From assembly GCF_000143535.2 (NCBI RefSeq), contig NC_037312.1:1798001-1862000 (forward strand): a stretch of 64,000 nucleotides of DNA, read 5' to 3'. Made by a program: the position numbers and the translations under genes. Source of the stretch: Botrytis cinerea B05.10 (Eukaryota > Ascomycota > Leotiomycetes > Helotiales > Sclerotiniaceae). The notes beneath the pieces are model-generated. The model worked only from the letters and a program-made list of their open reading frames with translations, was not told the DNA's origin and did no database searches. Shown here piece by piece: positions 47,217 through 58,205 of this stretch. How positions within the stretch are numbered: position 1 is the first letter of the stretch; every line of letters starts with the position of its first letter.

Positions 47217-48872
47217 ATGCTATCGAAATTGTTGGGTAAGGGGATTGGTCGATCGTTTTTATCGTCGAAAGCATTGTTGTCATCGTCATCGTTGTTATCG
47301 TCATCGTTATCGTCATCGTCATCGTCGCTATTGGCGTTGGGTGGTTTGGAGAGAGGTTTGTCGGTGAGTTTGATTTGTTTGGTTGATTTTTGGGGGGAGG
47401 CGGGAAGGGGGTTGTTTGTGCGGAAGGAAGAACGAGGGGGAGAGAAGGAGGGGAATGAGGCGGGATGTGCGATTTCTTTGCATGTTTTTGGAGGAGAGAT
47501 GCAGATGTAGATGTTACGATTGCGGAGCAGAAACACAATGTCAAATGCAGATTCACAGAGACAAGAAGCTAATCAATCTCTACCGCCCCATCTCTAGAAG
47601 AATATTACGAGTCAAAGTCAAAGGCACATACAAATACAAAAACGCAAAATGCATATTCAAAGTATTCCGATGTGGGAGGGGAGCTCGAATAATTATGCGT
47701 ATTTGGTGGTGGATGAGGGGAGTAGGGATGCTGTGATTATTGATCCGGCGAGTGCGGAGGAGTGAGTTTTTCTTTTTGATTTTGGGGGGTTTGGGGGGAG
47801 GAGGGTAGGATGGGGAGAGGGGAGGGGAGGTTGGGACTGGCAGACTGGCAGATGAGGCGACTGGAGGGAGGGAGAAAATGAAGAGAATGATATAGGAAGA
47901 AGAAGAAGTTGGGGTAGATATATAACAGAAAGGCTAACGGTAATGAAATAGGGTCGCACCAGTTTTAAAAGAACAAATCAAGGATGGAAAGATCAATTTG
48001 GTAGCAATTGTTAATACACATCAGTGAGTTTCTCACGGGTATCTATCTTCTTAGGAGGCATTATTCTAATACTTGAAATCTAGCCATTGGGATCACGCAG
48101 GAGGAAATAACAAGCTAGTAACGCCCCCTCTCCCCTTCTCTTTCAAAGGCAATTCCAGCTAACACCATCATCTAGCTCGCCTATCCAGAATTCAAAGGAA
48201 AACCTGTAATTGGAGGTAAAGATTGTGAGGGAGTTACAAAGACACCGAAGAATGGAGAAGGCTTTACAATCGGAGAGATCAATGTTAAGGCACTTTATAC
48301 GCCATGTCATACTCAGGATAGTATTTGTTGGTTTATGGAGGATAAGAGTGGGAAGGCTATTTTTACGGGAGATACTTTGTTTCATGGAGGTAAGTTTAGA
48401 CTGTTGGTGTGAACGAGGAAGGAAGTGAACGGCTAGAATGTATACAGAGCTGACCGAAATCAGGATGTGGAAGATTCTTTGAGGGGACAGCTGAGGAAAT
48501 GCACACAGCGCTTAACAAGACACTCGCAGCTGTACCAGACGATACAGTAGTTTATGTAAGTTTCATCTCATGCTCTCGTCATCTGCAACTTGCAATCAAA
48601 TACTTACTTAGCATTCCATCTAGCCCGGCCACGAATACACCAAAGCCAATGTCAAATTCGCCGTGTCGGTTTCCCAAAGTAAAGCCGTCAAGGCTCTCGA
48701 AGCTTTCGCAGACCAGAACAAGGAAACGCAAGGAAAATTCACAATTGGGGATGAGAAGAAACATAATGTTTTCATGAGAATGGACGACCCGGAAATTCAA
48801 AAGGCTACGGGTGAAACGGATCCGGTGGAGGTGATGACCAAATTGAGGGAGTTGAAGAATAACTTTAAGTGA
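47217..48872 (+). CDS. GLO2: Glyoxalase II (hydroxyacylglutathione hydrolase), mitochondrial and possibly cytosolic forms
   Basis: Metallo-beta-lactamase-fold enzyme that releases D-lactate and glutathione from S-D-lactoylglutathione. Exons 47217-47363, 47598-47761, 47952-48023, 48084-48117, 48176-48389, 48464-48555 and 48624-48872 give 323 residues. The metal site is NTHHHWDHAGG (THxHxDH), then [13 protein letters not shown], then [20 protein letters not shown] and [13 protein letters not shown]. The first exon encodes [20 protein letters not shown] and a long Ser/Leu run with no acids, a typical mitochondrial presequence, and it joins in frame to the catalytic exon. A second ATG at 47649 (MHIQSIPMW) starts a 257-residue form of the usual cytosolic size. 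The fourth exon is 34 bases. The presequence exon depends on a 234-base intron that was not tested. Confidence 0.9.
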
Positions 48873-49694
48873 GTGTGTATCTTATCTTGTAAGTATTACT
48901 TGAGTAGTTTGTTGGTTTTGATAGGGAGATGCATACTGATGGGGACTCTTATGTAGAGAACCGTTGGCTAAATTTTGATGATTTGAGGGGGCTAGCTTTT
49001 GTGATTTGAGAAATGGTGGATAGGCAATTGTACGGTGATTTCAGAGTTGATGTGCATTATATACCTGACTATGTGAGAGAAAGACATCTGGGTATATACT
49101 CTGACTGGTTCATTGAATCAAGTGAATAGTGTAGATAGTAGATGTGAATAATTACTAGGTATGTATCGAAGATCTTCCAGCTCGTTTCCCCTTGTCGTTT
49201 CCTTTTACCCCACCCCCCTACCTATTTAGTAGATATGCGAGGAAAGGAGAGAATGGTCCGTATAGAACACAAGATGCATAAGGCTGAGTGGCACTGCTCG
49301 GTATACTTATGTATGTATGTATGTATGTATGTATGACGTAATACTATTTATATGATTCTTGATTCTTAATTCTTGATTCTTGCTTTTGATTGATTTCGGA
49401 CGCTTTGCTCCTTTGTATGTCGAAATATCATAGATGTGTGGTGTGATGATGTGATGATGTGATGATGTGGTTCGGTAAGGTTGATACTATATAATGTTGA
49501 AAGTTTATAATATATATAGAGAGGGCAAGTTAAGTCAAGTCGAGATAATTTGTATTATTGTTATTGTGATTGTTATTGTTGGTGAGATATCGAATATCGA
49601 ATATCGAATCTACATCTCTGTCCATCTATTCATATATTTGATCAAGGACAGAAGATCGAGTCAACGAGAAAAGAAACCAGCACTCGTCGAAAAA
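48873..49694. other. Intergenic spacer
   Basis: Contains a TATG tetranucleotide run, GATGATGT repeats near 49444-49468 and repeated CGAATAT units near 49588-49608. No gene was seen. Confidence 0.5.
49308..49335. repeat. (TATG)n microsatellite
   Basis: About seven uninterrupted tetranucleotide units. Confidence 0.95.
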
Positions 49695-51268
49695 ATGACA
49701 CAGCAGCAACCTCTTATGACGCATGGCGTGCCGGGGCCGGAAGTAAGTGCGAAGGATAAGGTGTGTAGGTCTCTTTTTTTTCCTCTCTCTCTCTTTGTTA
49801 TTCTCGATACTTGATATCGTTCTCTTACTTTCTTTTCCTCTTTTTTTCTTCTTCTTCTTTTTTTGTAAAAAACAAAATCTCGTGCCTGGAATTTGTGTGT
49901 TTGAGATGCTGGTGGCTTTGGGCCGATTTGTGATATGATATGAGACTGAAATTTTGAAAAATAGATACTCGAGACGGGAGCAGGCCTCACGCAGGACTTC
50001 GCGCCGATCAAAAAGATTTGTGCGCATTTGAATGCGTTTCATGTTTATGTGGGAGAGGGGGAGGGGGAGGGGGTGAATAGGAGGAGTGTTGAGGCGAATC
50101 ATTATTGTACGCATTTGAGTGGGGATGTGAGTTTTCTCTTTTTTTTTTTTTTTTTTCTTTTTTGAGGGGAAAGGGGAAGGGGAAGGGGAAGGGGAAGGGG
50201 AATGAATGGCGCAGGTGATGGAATGGGATGAAATGGAATAAAACGAGGAGGAGTGGGAATGGAGGAGCAGGCGAGGGAATGGAGAGGGGAGAGGGGAGAG
50301 GGGAGAGAGGAGACGTAATGAGAAAGGTGGAGTGGAAATGAATTATGAGTGGATGAAGCAAAGGGGGCCATGGAAATGGGAGACAAAGACAACAGTAGAA
50401 GAATCCCGGAACTTCATGCAATAAAGTCATTACCGACAGTGTCGGGAAACTGGACATGAAGTTGGAACCCAGACATCAAGGAGTCTAAATCACTAACAAA
50501 AACCAACACATATTTAGGTTCGTCAATGTCTCATCTACGATGCCCCAACAAGTCCTGCAAGATTGATTGGAGTCGAGTATATGATCACCAGGAGATTGTA
50601 TGAGAAATTAGATGAGGAGGAGAGGAAACTTTGGCATTCGCATGATTATGAGGTTTGTTTGTTTTTCTTTTTTGCTGTCTCTTTCGTTTTCGCTTTCGCA
50701 TCTCTTCCTACTCTCCCCCCTATGTAACCGACCCATTCATTTGATTCAAAATATACCCTCTCTCTCCATAATTCAAACCTGCAATCGATTCGTTGTACCT
50801 ACCCTTTTATTCTAACACCCGCCAGGTGAAATCCGGAATGTTAATTCTCCCTAACCCCACAGTTCCAGATGCAGTCTGGACAGTAGCAGAAACGGAAGAA
50901 ATGAAAGAGGTCATTGGGTTGTATGGGAAAACATTCCATTTCTGGCAGACGGATAGGGGGGATGAGTTACCGCTTGGAATGCCGGTTTTGATGGGGAGTT
51001 TTACGAGGGATGATCAGGTATGTTGGTTTTTTTGGGGTGATTTTGGGGGTTTGGAGGGAGGGGCGTGGTATAGGAGATGAAAGGGCAGAGGACAAGCTAA
51101 AAAGAAAGTTATTAATGTCATATGATTGTAATCTAGGTACCATGGGATAAAGTTAAAGAAAGAGATGAGAGATTCGGTGTTGATACGGAGAAGAAAAGGG
51201 AAGCGAGAAAGGGGATTGAGAGTGTGGATATTCATGAGGATGCTGATCAGGTTTGGAAGAAGAAATAA
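49695..51268 (+). CDS. Oil-body-associated protein-like (OBAP1/DUF1264)
   Basis: Five exons (49695-49760, 49965-50126, 50518-50652, 50826-51017, 51137-51268) encode 228 residues, the usual OBAP size. Conserved elements are [72 protein letters not shown] and [20 protein letters not shown]. Plant members stabilise oil bodies, while fungal and bacterial members have no settled role. The His-rich conserved core could bind metal. The second intron is 391 bases and holds a T-run and a long GGGGAA purine repeat, so it is much longer than typical here. The C-terminus is charged. Confidence 0.9.
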
Positions 51269-51660
51269 GGATTGCGTGGTCAGAGAGAGGAATGGATTTG
51301 TTCTATATGGGTATTTGAGACGATGATGTTGTGTTTGTTTTGTTGTTGGTTGAAAAATCTATGGCTCTGGATGAGTGCTTGATTTGAGGGTGGATGGGAT
51401 AAATACTTATTATTATATTCTATCTCTACTTAGCACTAATCAGGAAATGAATACTATCAAAACGAGAAATTAATAACTAGTGAATATTCATCAAACATTC
51501 AATGAATACTTTTTTTTTTTTTCACTTGACAATTCTATAGATATTCACTTCTTCACTCCTAACACACACACACACACACACACACCCATCCCCCAAGCAA
51601 AATCCTCACCCAAAAAAACTGCAAAAAGGTTATATCCCGAGTGAACCCGAGATCGCAGAA
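51269..51660. other. Intergenic spacer
   Basis: 3' region of the OBAP-like gene with a CA microsatellite at 51562-51585 and a T-run near 51510-51522. Confidence 0.5.
51562..51585. repeat. (CA)n microsatellite
   Basis: About twelve CA units just downstream of the tRNA-Phe 3' end. Confidence 0.95.
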
Positions 51661-51750
51661 TGCGGCTTCTGTGGATCGAACACAGTGCCTCCAGATTAAT
51701 GAACCGAAGTGAACTTCAGTCTGGCGCTCTCCCAAGTGAGCTAAAGCCGC
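51661..51750 (-). tRNA. tRNA-Phe (GAA) with intron
   Basis: The minus strand reads GCGGCTTTAGCTCACTTGGG, then the anticodon arm CCAGACTGAAG. A 17-base intron follows position 37, then ATCTGG and the T arm CTGTGTTCGATCCACAG, ending GCCGCA. All arms pair and the anticodon is GAA. The A box and B box are intact, and a T run (AAAAA on the plus strand near 51623) can end transcription. Confidence 0.95.
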
Positions 51751-52272
51751 TTGGAATTGTGTTTCTTGTTGAGATTGTACATGTAATGGAAATATATATA
51801 TCAATGTGGATTAGACGAGTTGTGGGAGTTGAATGGGTGGGGGGAAAGGAAGGGGTCAGGGCGGAGAGGGCTTGTGGGTGGGTTTTGGTATGTATTTATG
51901 TGGATGGGTATTTTGAGGGAATTGGTGGGTGGTTATTTGGATTTGGAATGGGAATTGGAATTATTGGATGTATCTAATCTAACCTGATTTAATCTAGACT
52001 GTAAAGCTGTTTTGAAAATTTGTGAAGGTTATTGAAATTCTGGATGTCTGTAGATACATTCCGGTGCGAGGGGTCTGGGGGTTAAGAGTTGTGCGTTTCT
52101 GGATCGAGAGGGGATACCTTTGGAAAAATGAGATGTGCTAGAGTTTCGAGTGGATCTTTCGCTCCGATCCATTCTTATTAGTTTCCGTAGAGAGTACTTC
52201 TAGACACAGGAGAAAATCTGTATTCCCTTGAAAAACAGCATAAATATATACTCCTCTCTCCATCATTCAGGC
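51751..52272. other. Spacer between tRNA-Phe and 5S rRNA genes
   Basis: No reading frame of note. It supplies the 5' flanks of both Pol III genes. Confidence 0.5.
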
Positions 52273-52391
52273 ACATACGACCATAGACTGAAGAGAATTG
52301 GGCATCCCGTCCGCTCTGCCATACACAAGCTTCAGATCGGTAGATTAGTAGTTGGGTGGGTGACCACCAGCGAATCCCTACTGTTGTATGT
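52273..52391 (+). rRNA. 5S ribosomal RNA, single dispersed copy
   Basis: The 119 bases begin ACATACGACCATAGACTGAA and end TGTTGTATGT, so the ends pair as helix I. The conserved loop segments CATCCCGTCCGCTCT and GTAGTTGGGTGGGTGACCAC, then CAGCGAATCCCT, are present and include the internal promoter. A TTTTT run directly follows. It stands alone rather than in an array, as in Neurospora and other filamentous ascomycetes. Confidence 0.95.
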
Positions 52392-52457
52392 TTTTCTTTT
52401 GTTTTGTCTTTTGATCTCTCAATGGATGGTGTTGTGTTGGATTCATAGGGATGGCGG

Positions 52458-52460
<3 letters not shown>

Positions 52461-52491
<31 letters not shown>
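52461..52491. repeat. Poly-T tract
   Basis: 31 uninterrupted T residues, 70 bases downstream of the 5S gene. It could be the poly-A end of a retroposed sequence in antisense, but no element was recognised beside it. Confidence 0.95.
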
Positions 52492-52494
<3 letters not shown>

Positions 52495-52984
52495 TTGGAG
52501 CCTCGTCGGAGTCAAGCGAGAGAAGCGAGCGAAAACTTTTCTCTTCTGTTTGGCGCTTGGGCAATCCACTCGAGAAAGAAAAAACTAGCGGGTTATATTA
52601 CACTACATACACGTGATAAGTGATAAAGTAGATGGATGGATGGTTCGTTAATTTTCGATACCAGGCTGTGAAATATGTATGTATGCAATATGTCTTTTTG
52701 GAGTTTTCACTTTTTGGCCATAGAGTGAGTGCCGAGCTATTTTTGCTTATCGATATACCGATCGATGTCTTATCAAATCAATTTTTCGAGTAACTACCTA
52801 CGAAAAATGCAAATTCAAAATATATCTATCATACATAATAATAGCCTTAAGCAAACAGGAAAATCTCCAGCTCGTTCACATATCTATGTTCTAATTCATC
52901 CACTCATGTATGTAGTAGAGCCAAACGAATCGTAGAGCATCCGTCCATTAGGTACACATCATTTGAAAACAAGCCCAAAGCCAA

Positions 52985-53009
52985 CCCATCCATCCATCCA
53001 TCCATCCAT
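52985..53009. repeat. (CATC)n microsatellite
   Basis: About six tetranucleotide units. Confidence 0.9.
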
Positions 53010-53232
53010 AATCCATCCTCAAATACGCGTACCTACCTACATACAAACAAACAAACACACACACACACACACATATATACAAATCTAAACAAACCCAAAC
53101 CCAAACCCCTCCCTCCCTCGCTTACCACCCAATCCCACGCCACCAAATTTCCCCTCTAACGAAAGAAAAAAAAAAATCTTTTCAACCCCCTCTTCATCCA
53201 CATAACATACCCACCCACAAGCAAAAAGAAAG

Positions 53233-53313
53233 TGACCTACGCAGGGATCGAACCTGCAATCTCTTGATCGCGACGAATCGTAGTCAAGCGCCTTGCCATT
53301 GGGCCAGCAGGCC
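53233..53313 (-). tRNA. tRNA-Arg (ACG) with short intron
   Basis: The minus strand reads GGCCTGCTGGCCCAATGGCA, then the anticodon arm CTTGACTACGA. A 9-base intron follows, then TCAAG and the T arm GCAGGTTCGATCCCTGC, ending TAGGTCA. The acceptor stem pairs with two G-U wobbles. The anticodon is ACG. A TTTTT run lies immediately downstream on the minus strand. Confidence 0.9.
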
Positions 53314-54346
53314 TGGAGAACTGTTGAGAAGTTCTTGCTGTTTGTTGGAGGAGGCGTGAGAGTTTGGGTATATATTGTGGGTTTAAGATAGAAGGGATAG
53401 GGAAAGGGAGAGAGAGAGGGCTACAAGAAAATAATTTTAATTTCTGGAACGCAGACGACCGACCACCAGTGAACTTATAAATGTCTCTCACTGTATTGAT
53501 TCATATACCTATCTAAAAACACTGTTGTAACGGTCTATTAGAGATTGAATAATAAAAGAATAGATTTTGATGTCAAATAATTGAAGATTAAATTAACGAG
53601 AAATTTCAACGTTAGAAACGTCCTATTAGTTTGTACACTCACGAATGAACTAACTTATTTGATGTTATTTACTTGTTTATTCAGGTATTCAACTTCCTTC
53701 GTGATACAGTAGATCTGACGATTAATTTGAATATGTAAAGCTCATTGTCAGATCCTATATGAATTATGATATTACTGGTACATCTCAAATGGGTAGGAAG
53801 ACATTGTAATTGTAACTATCCTATTCTGTTCCTTTTCCCTAAAAAAAAAAAGCACAACCATCACCACCATCCATATACAGTCGACCTAGTACTTGAAAAA
53901 TAAAATAAGAAAAAACTGCGCTGCTCGCTATTCGCATGATGCAGGGTTATCTCAGTTGAAGAAAGAAGAAAAAGATTTACAAAACATATTTTAGGTACAG
54001 ACAATGAAAGAAAATTTTGACTGCTAAAGTCCAGGTGATGGTATCTCAACTCTCTCTCTCTCTCCCTCCTTTCCTCTTGTTCTTCTCTTTTGTAATCAGT
54101 ATCAATCTCCCCCTCCCCCCTCTTCTCCCCTTACGACGCAATGCAACATAAAAACACTAATGCGTAAGAAGAGCCTCCATACGTCATAAAATCCTGCGTG
54201 AAGCTTTTTCCTTCTATGATAAAAAAATGGAATGATAATTCAATGAATGCTGATGAGGTATATTACCAAATAATGACTATCAAAGTCATGAGAAATAGTA
54301 TAAAAAAAGGAAATATTCTTATTCAAGAGAGTGACGATTGTGATTA
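53314..54346. other. AT-rich spacer
   Basis: About 1 kb without a supported gene. A CT run lies at about 54049-54064. It separates the Pol III cluster from the 3' end of the ADF-H gene. Confidence 0.5.
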
Positions 54347-57300
54347 TTATTGTCCATAGTTTGACCAGTGTCCATGAGCTTCTCGTAGAACTAATTTGTG
54401 TTAGTGAGAATTTGATCAAAATAAAGAAATAAACGTACCATTTAAAGTGTGTCCCTGACTCGCTCGATCCTCACATGCAATTTGTAGCTCACCACCTTCC
54501 AAGAAAACCAAAACAACACTGTTTGGTAATTCTTGCATATCAACATCAGGAATTTCAGGAGCTTTGAATTCACCAAGGTGAAATCTACGTGTTGCTCCTT
54601 TATCATTTCCACCAGCTGTGATGATAAGAAGACCTTGAGAATCCAAGACCATTGATCTACGCTTCCATAAAAGACTATCAGGAAATTGAACGTTGACATC
54701 GCCAATATCATGAGCAATTGTGGGCGAAGCTGCCAAGGATGGCTGAGATGGAACAAGTGAAGCCTCTGAATCAGGGAAAACGGGGGGCTCTGATTCCTCA
54801 CGAACTGTAGGTGAGATAGCATGTGCAATGGCTTTTCGACTTGAAGATAATGATGAGGACATGCGTTTCATCATACGACTTGCACGGCCAGTCTTTTTGT
54901 CCGACTTATCGTCATTTCCGGATGATGCCGAGCTAGCCGTTGGTGGTGGAGAGAATTCGGAACGATCAAGACTACGGCGACTGCTGATAGAGGATGGACG
55001 AGATTTACGAACAGGGGATGTAATATCAGCGGAAGAAGATTTTGATGGCGACTTAACGGTCGGAGAGGATGTGGAAAGCTCGATAGTAGAAGAGCGACGA
55101 CGCTCGGAAAATGAAGAACGACTATCATTGATGAGGTCTTTGACCATTGCTATAGATGATCGTCTCTCATTATTAGTAGTTGTGGTAGTTTTAGATGACG
55201 TTGATAAACGCCTTTCGGGTGCGGTCTCTTTCTCTTTTGGAGGAATAGAAACCGCCTTCTGATGGTCTATGATCAATGGAGATTCCGTCAATGGCGGAGA
55301 ACTATAATCCAAAGGATCTTTGCCAGCTTCTGGCTTTTGAGGGAATGGTTGATTAGGATCTCTGACAATGCGAGCGGTTACCTGGACAGATTCAGGACGA
55401 GGTTGAGTCGACTTGAGGTCAGAAACAGGAGTCGGTTTCAACATAGCTACTCTTTTTTGAACAGAATTTGATCTTTCACGCCCTTTAGGAATTTCTGGCG
55501 ATCCATCTCTTGATGCACTAGGATTTGGTGTATTCTTATTCAAAGAATTTGTACGCTCGGCAATGGAAGGAGCTCTTGAAGGAACAAGTACAGTACTTCT
55601 TCGAACAGAAAAAAAAGCAGGCGATGCAGATGGGTTTGGTCCCAATGTGGATGGTGCAGAAGATTCTGGAGCTAGATTTTGAAACTTCTCAAAGGCTTTG
55701 ATCCTATTCGCAACACCAGATGCAACACTGATCTTCTTAGGAACAACGGGTGCCGCAGCAGGCTGCATGCTTAGGCGGTTCAAAAAGTTTGCAGATGCCG
55801 AAACGGGTCGAGAAACAGGTCGGTCACCACCAGGCATGGCAGTAAGAGGTGGAGGAATTGGATTGACTGTTTGTAACGGACTTGAAACAGTTCGTGAAAA
55901 TTTGATCTCACTTTGAGTAGGTTGGGGAAACAAAGGACTAATTGGCGACTTGCCCACCGACATAGGCTTTGCATCTTGGATCACTGCAGATTGCAGCTCA
56001 TCCATAAGCTCGTCATCTGAGGAGAAGTTATTCTCGGAGTTAGGGCCACTCTTGTCGAAACTAGTCCGAATTGGCTCGATGTTATGGATTTTCTTCTTCT
56101 GTGATAAATTGTACCCAGGATCGAAAGGACTATCCTTCAGAGGCTTGTCAATTGTATTAATAACAGGCTCACTGGCGGAAGTTTGCAAAGGTTCTGCAGA
56201 CGCTTCAACTTTGGTATCTTGTTGTTCTGCGAGGGGAGTAGTGGTGGCCGTGAGATCATCATCTACGGTATCTTCGGAGACAGAGTGACTAGAGCTGCTA
56301 GCCAATTCCTCGGTGGCTTGAAGTTGGTGAGGTTCCATACTTTCGTCGTCTAATTCTGGGCTTTGCAGTGATATTGTTACAATTGGCTCATTCCCAGTAC
56401 TTCCTAATAAAGTAGTACGGGACAATTCTTCAGCCATATTATCTTTCGTCACCACCTTCGTAGCAAGCGCTTCTTGAACGGTTTCATCCGTGGACTCCGA
56501 GAAAGAAGACGCTCTTGTCGATTCTGCTTTTTCTGAAGGCCCAACGGGCGATACCGGGTATGAATCGGATCTTGTAGCGTCTGAGTCGTCTGTTTTCATA
56601 GCAAAGCTTGTATCGAGGGCAATCGCGGATTGATCTGCTTTGGCCATATCAGTTAGCAAAGCCAAGGTATCTTGAATCTCCTGTGGAGCGCCTTGTGGCG
56701 TGCCAGGGCTCAGGGCAGAGGGTATCTCCAGATTTCTTGGAGACGTCGAGGACTGTGGAGAAGTGGGTGGTATTTGCGCAGGCGCACCAGCACTCATTTG
56801 CCTCTTCCGCATTTCCATAGCCTTCATAAGTCTTGCCTTCTCTGGTGTAATTGTTGGAACTTTTGCACTGGGAGTGGCAGAGTTCGTGGACAATGTTGTT
56901 CGAACCGAAACCCCAGAGCTGGTGTTTGGTCGTCCACCACTTGTATGAGGGCGAGAAGGGAAGAACGTGGGTAGAGTTCCATTTTCAGGAATAGAGGGTG
57001 GTGACAAACTCATAGTGGGTGGCTCTTCCGACTCCTGCGAGTTCAAACTCGCCCGCCCCTTTTTTGACCCTCCCTTTGTAGATGCTTTCAACCCTTGTGG
57101 AAGTGTTGAAACTGGACGACAGTTAGGGGCTCCTCCAGATGTAGTAGTTTTGCCAACATCGAGAGAAGGGCGAGGTCCAAGTCTAACTTTAGGTCTGCCG
57201 GTAAACTCGTGAGATGTAAGACTGTACAAATCAGGTCGAGCGGATTGAGAAGATGTCCGAGGTGCTTCGTCAGTTGTTGCAATTGGTGAGAACGATCCGA

Positions 57301-58205
57301 ATTCAGCTTCACGCGGCTCCCTTGGAGGCGGCGGAGAGGTATCAAGATCAAAGGTCAAAGGTGCTTTGGAACGTGGTGGAGGAGGAGAAGTTTCGAAACT
57401 GTTGTCCCCTTCTGCAACCATAGAAGAGAAAGTAAATGAATTTGGCAGATCGGCCGGCAGGGTGGTCGGATCAACTGTTGGCTGGGTGCCCGATATTGAG
57501 GTAATAGTTTGTGCAGTAGGGGGGCGCTCCTCCTGAACTGTGGATTGTCTTTTTGTTCTAATATCCTCCTCCTCATCCTCTGCAATTTCCATCAAACGTC
57601 GTCGGCGCAAAGAACTAGTCGAGGATGAAACGGATCCCGAAGCAGTATGTAGGGAGCAGGCGGCAGACAGCGTCGTATCACGGAGCTCTTTCGCAGTGGT
57701 TATTTCGAAGATGGTATGATAGGGTGTGAACTTTTCGGTAACAGCATTAAAATGGACAGTGACGCGAGCTATCAGATTATCAGATTGTTAGAATTTAGAA
57801 TTGAGACTCCCGTCAGAAAGTGAAATGTTTTGACCGAGATCAACAAGGAAACCCACCTTGAACCAGCCTTGAGCATCCATCTGGCACATATTTGATGACT
57901 ACGTTGCGTCGCCTGTATCGCAGAAAGCCGAACAACGGCGACGGCTCTTCATATTGTCCAATTTTATTTCTTATTTCCACAATTCCTCCATTGCCACGGC
58001 CCATTAATTCTATTTCGTCTCTCGAAGCATACTTAAGAAGGAACCTACACGATGAATACAATATCAGTCTACTATATCACGGCGCACGCAGAGCAATAAG
58101 ACACAAGACAAGATGTTGAAGAGAAGCATACCATCCTCCCGGCTCAGCTACCGCCGCATCGTATGCTTCCTTGACCTTCGCATCATCCAAGCCATTCAAC
58201 GACAT
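54347..58205 (-). CDS. Large ADF-H (cofilin-like) domain protein with long disordered middle
   Basis: Four exons (58132-58205, 57857-58044, 54439-57768, 54347-54390) encode 1,211 residues. Residues about 5-135 form an actin-depolymerising-factor-homology domain (GGIVEIRNKIGQYEEPSPLF; GFLRYRRRNVVIKYVPDGCS; RVTVHFNAVTEKFTPYHTIF). The middle, about 900 residues, is Ser/Pro/Thr-rich and disordered, with SPPPPR-type proline motifs that could bind SH3 domains. The C-terminal about 110 residues form a compact, possibly PH-like module (DSLLWKRRSMVLDSQGLLII; RRFHLGEFKAPEIPDVDMQE; SVVLVFLEGGELQIACEDRA), ending GHWSNYGQ. This suggests a cortical actin or endocytic regulator. No characterised orthologue is named with confidence. 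Confidence 0.85.

Larger units (their letters stand above)
52392..53232. other. Spacer with simple repeats between 5S and tRNA-Arg
   Basis: Contains a 31-base T run, an ATCC tetranucleotide run, CA units near 53055-53072 and an A run near 53165-53176. No gene was seen. Confidence 0.55.

Noticed and set aside
47056..47556. Minus-strand frames of 154-166 codons over the glyoxalase II first exon
   Set aside because: Low-complexity complement of the Ser codon run. The plus-strand presequence joins in frame to the enzyme.
49308..49335. TATG repeat considered as a CRISPR-like or regulatory array
   Set aside because: Plain microsatellite without spacers. CRISPR arrays are not expected in a fungal nuclear genome.
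52461..52491. Poly-T run considered as the end of a retroposed element next to the 5S gene
   Set aside because: No target-site duplication or element body could be identified. It is left as a simple repeat.
54828..55262. Plus-strand frame inside the ADF-H gene
   Set aside because: Antisense of the Ser-rich disordered region.
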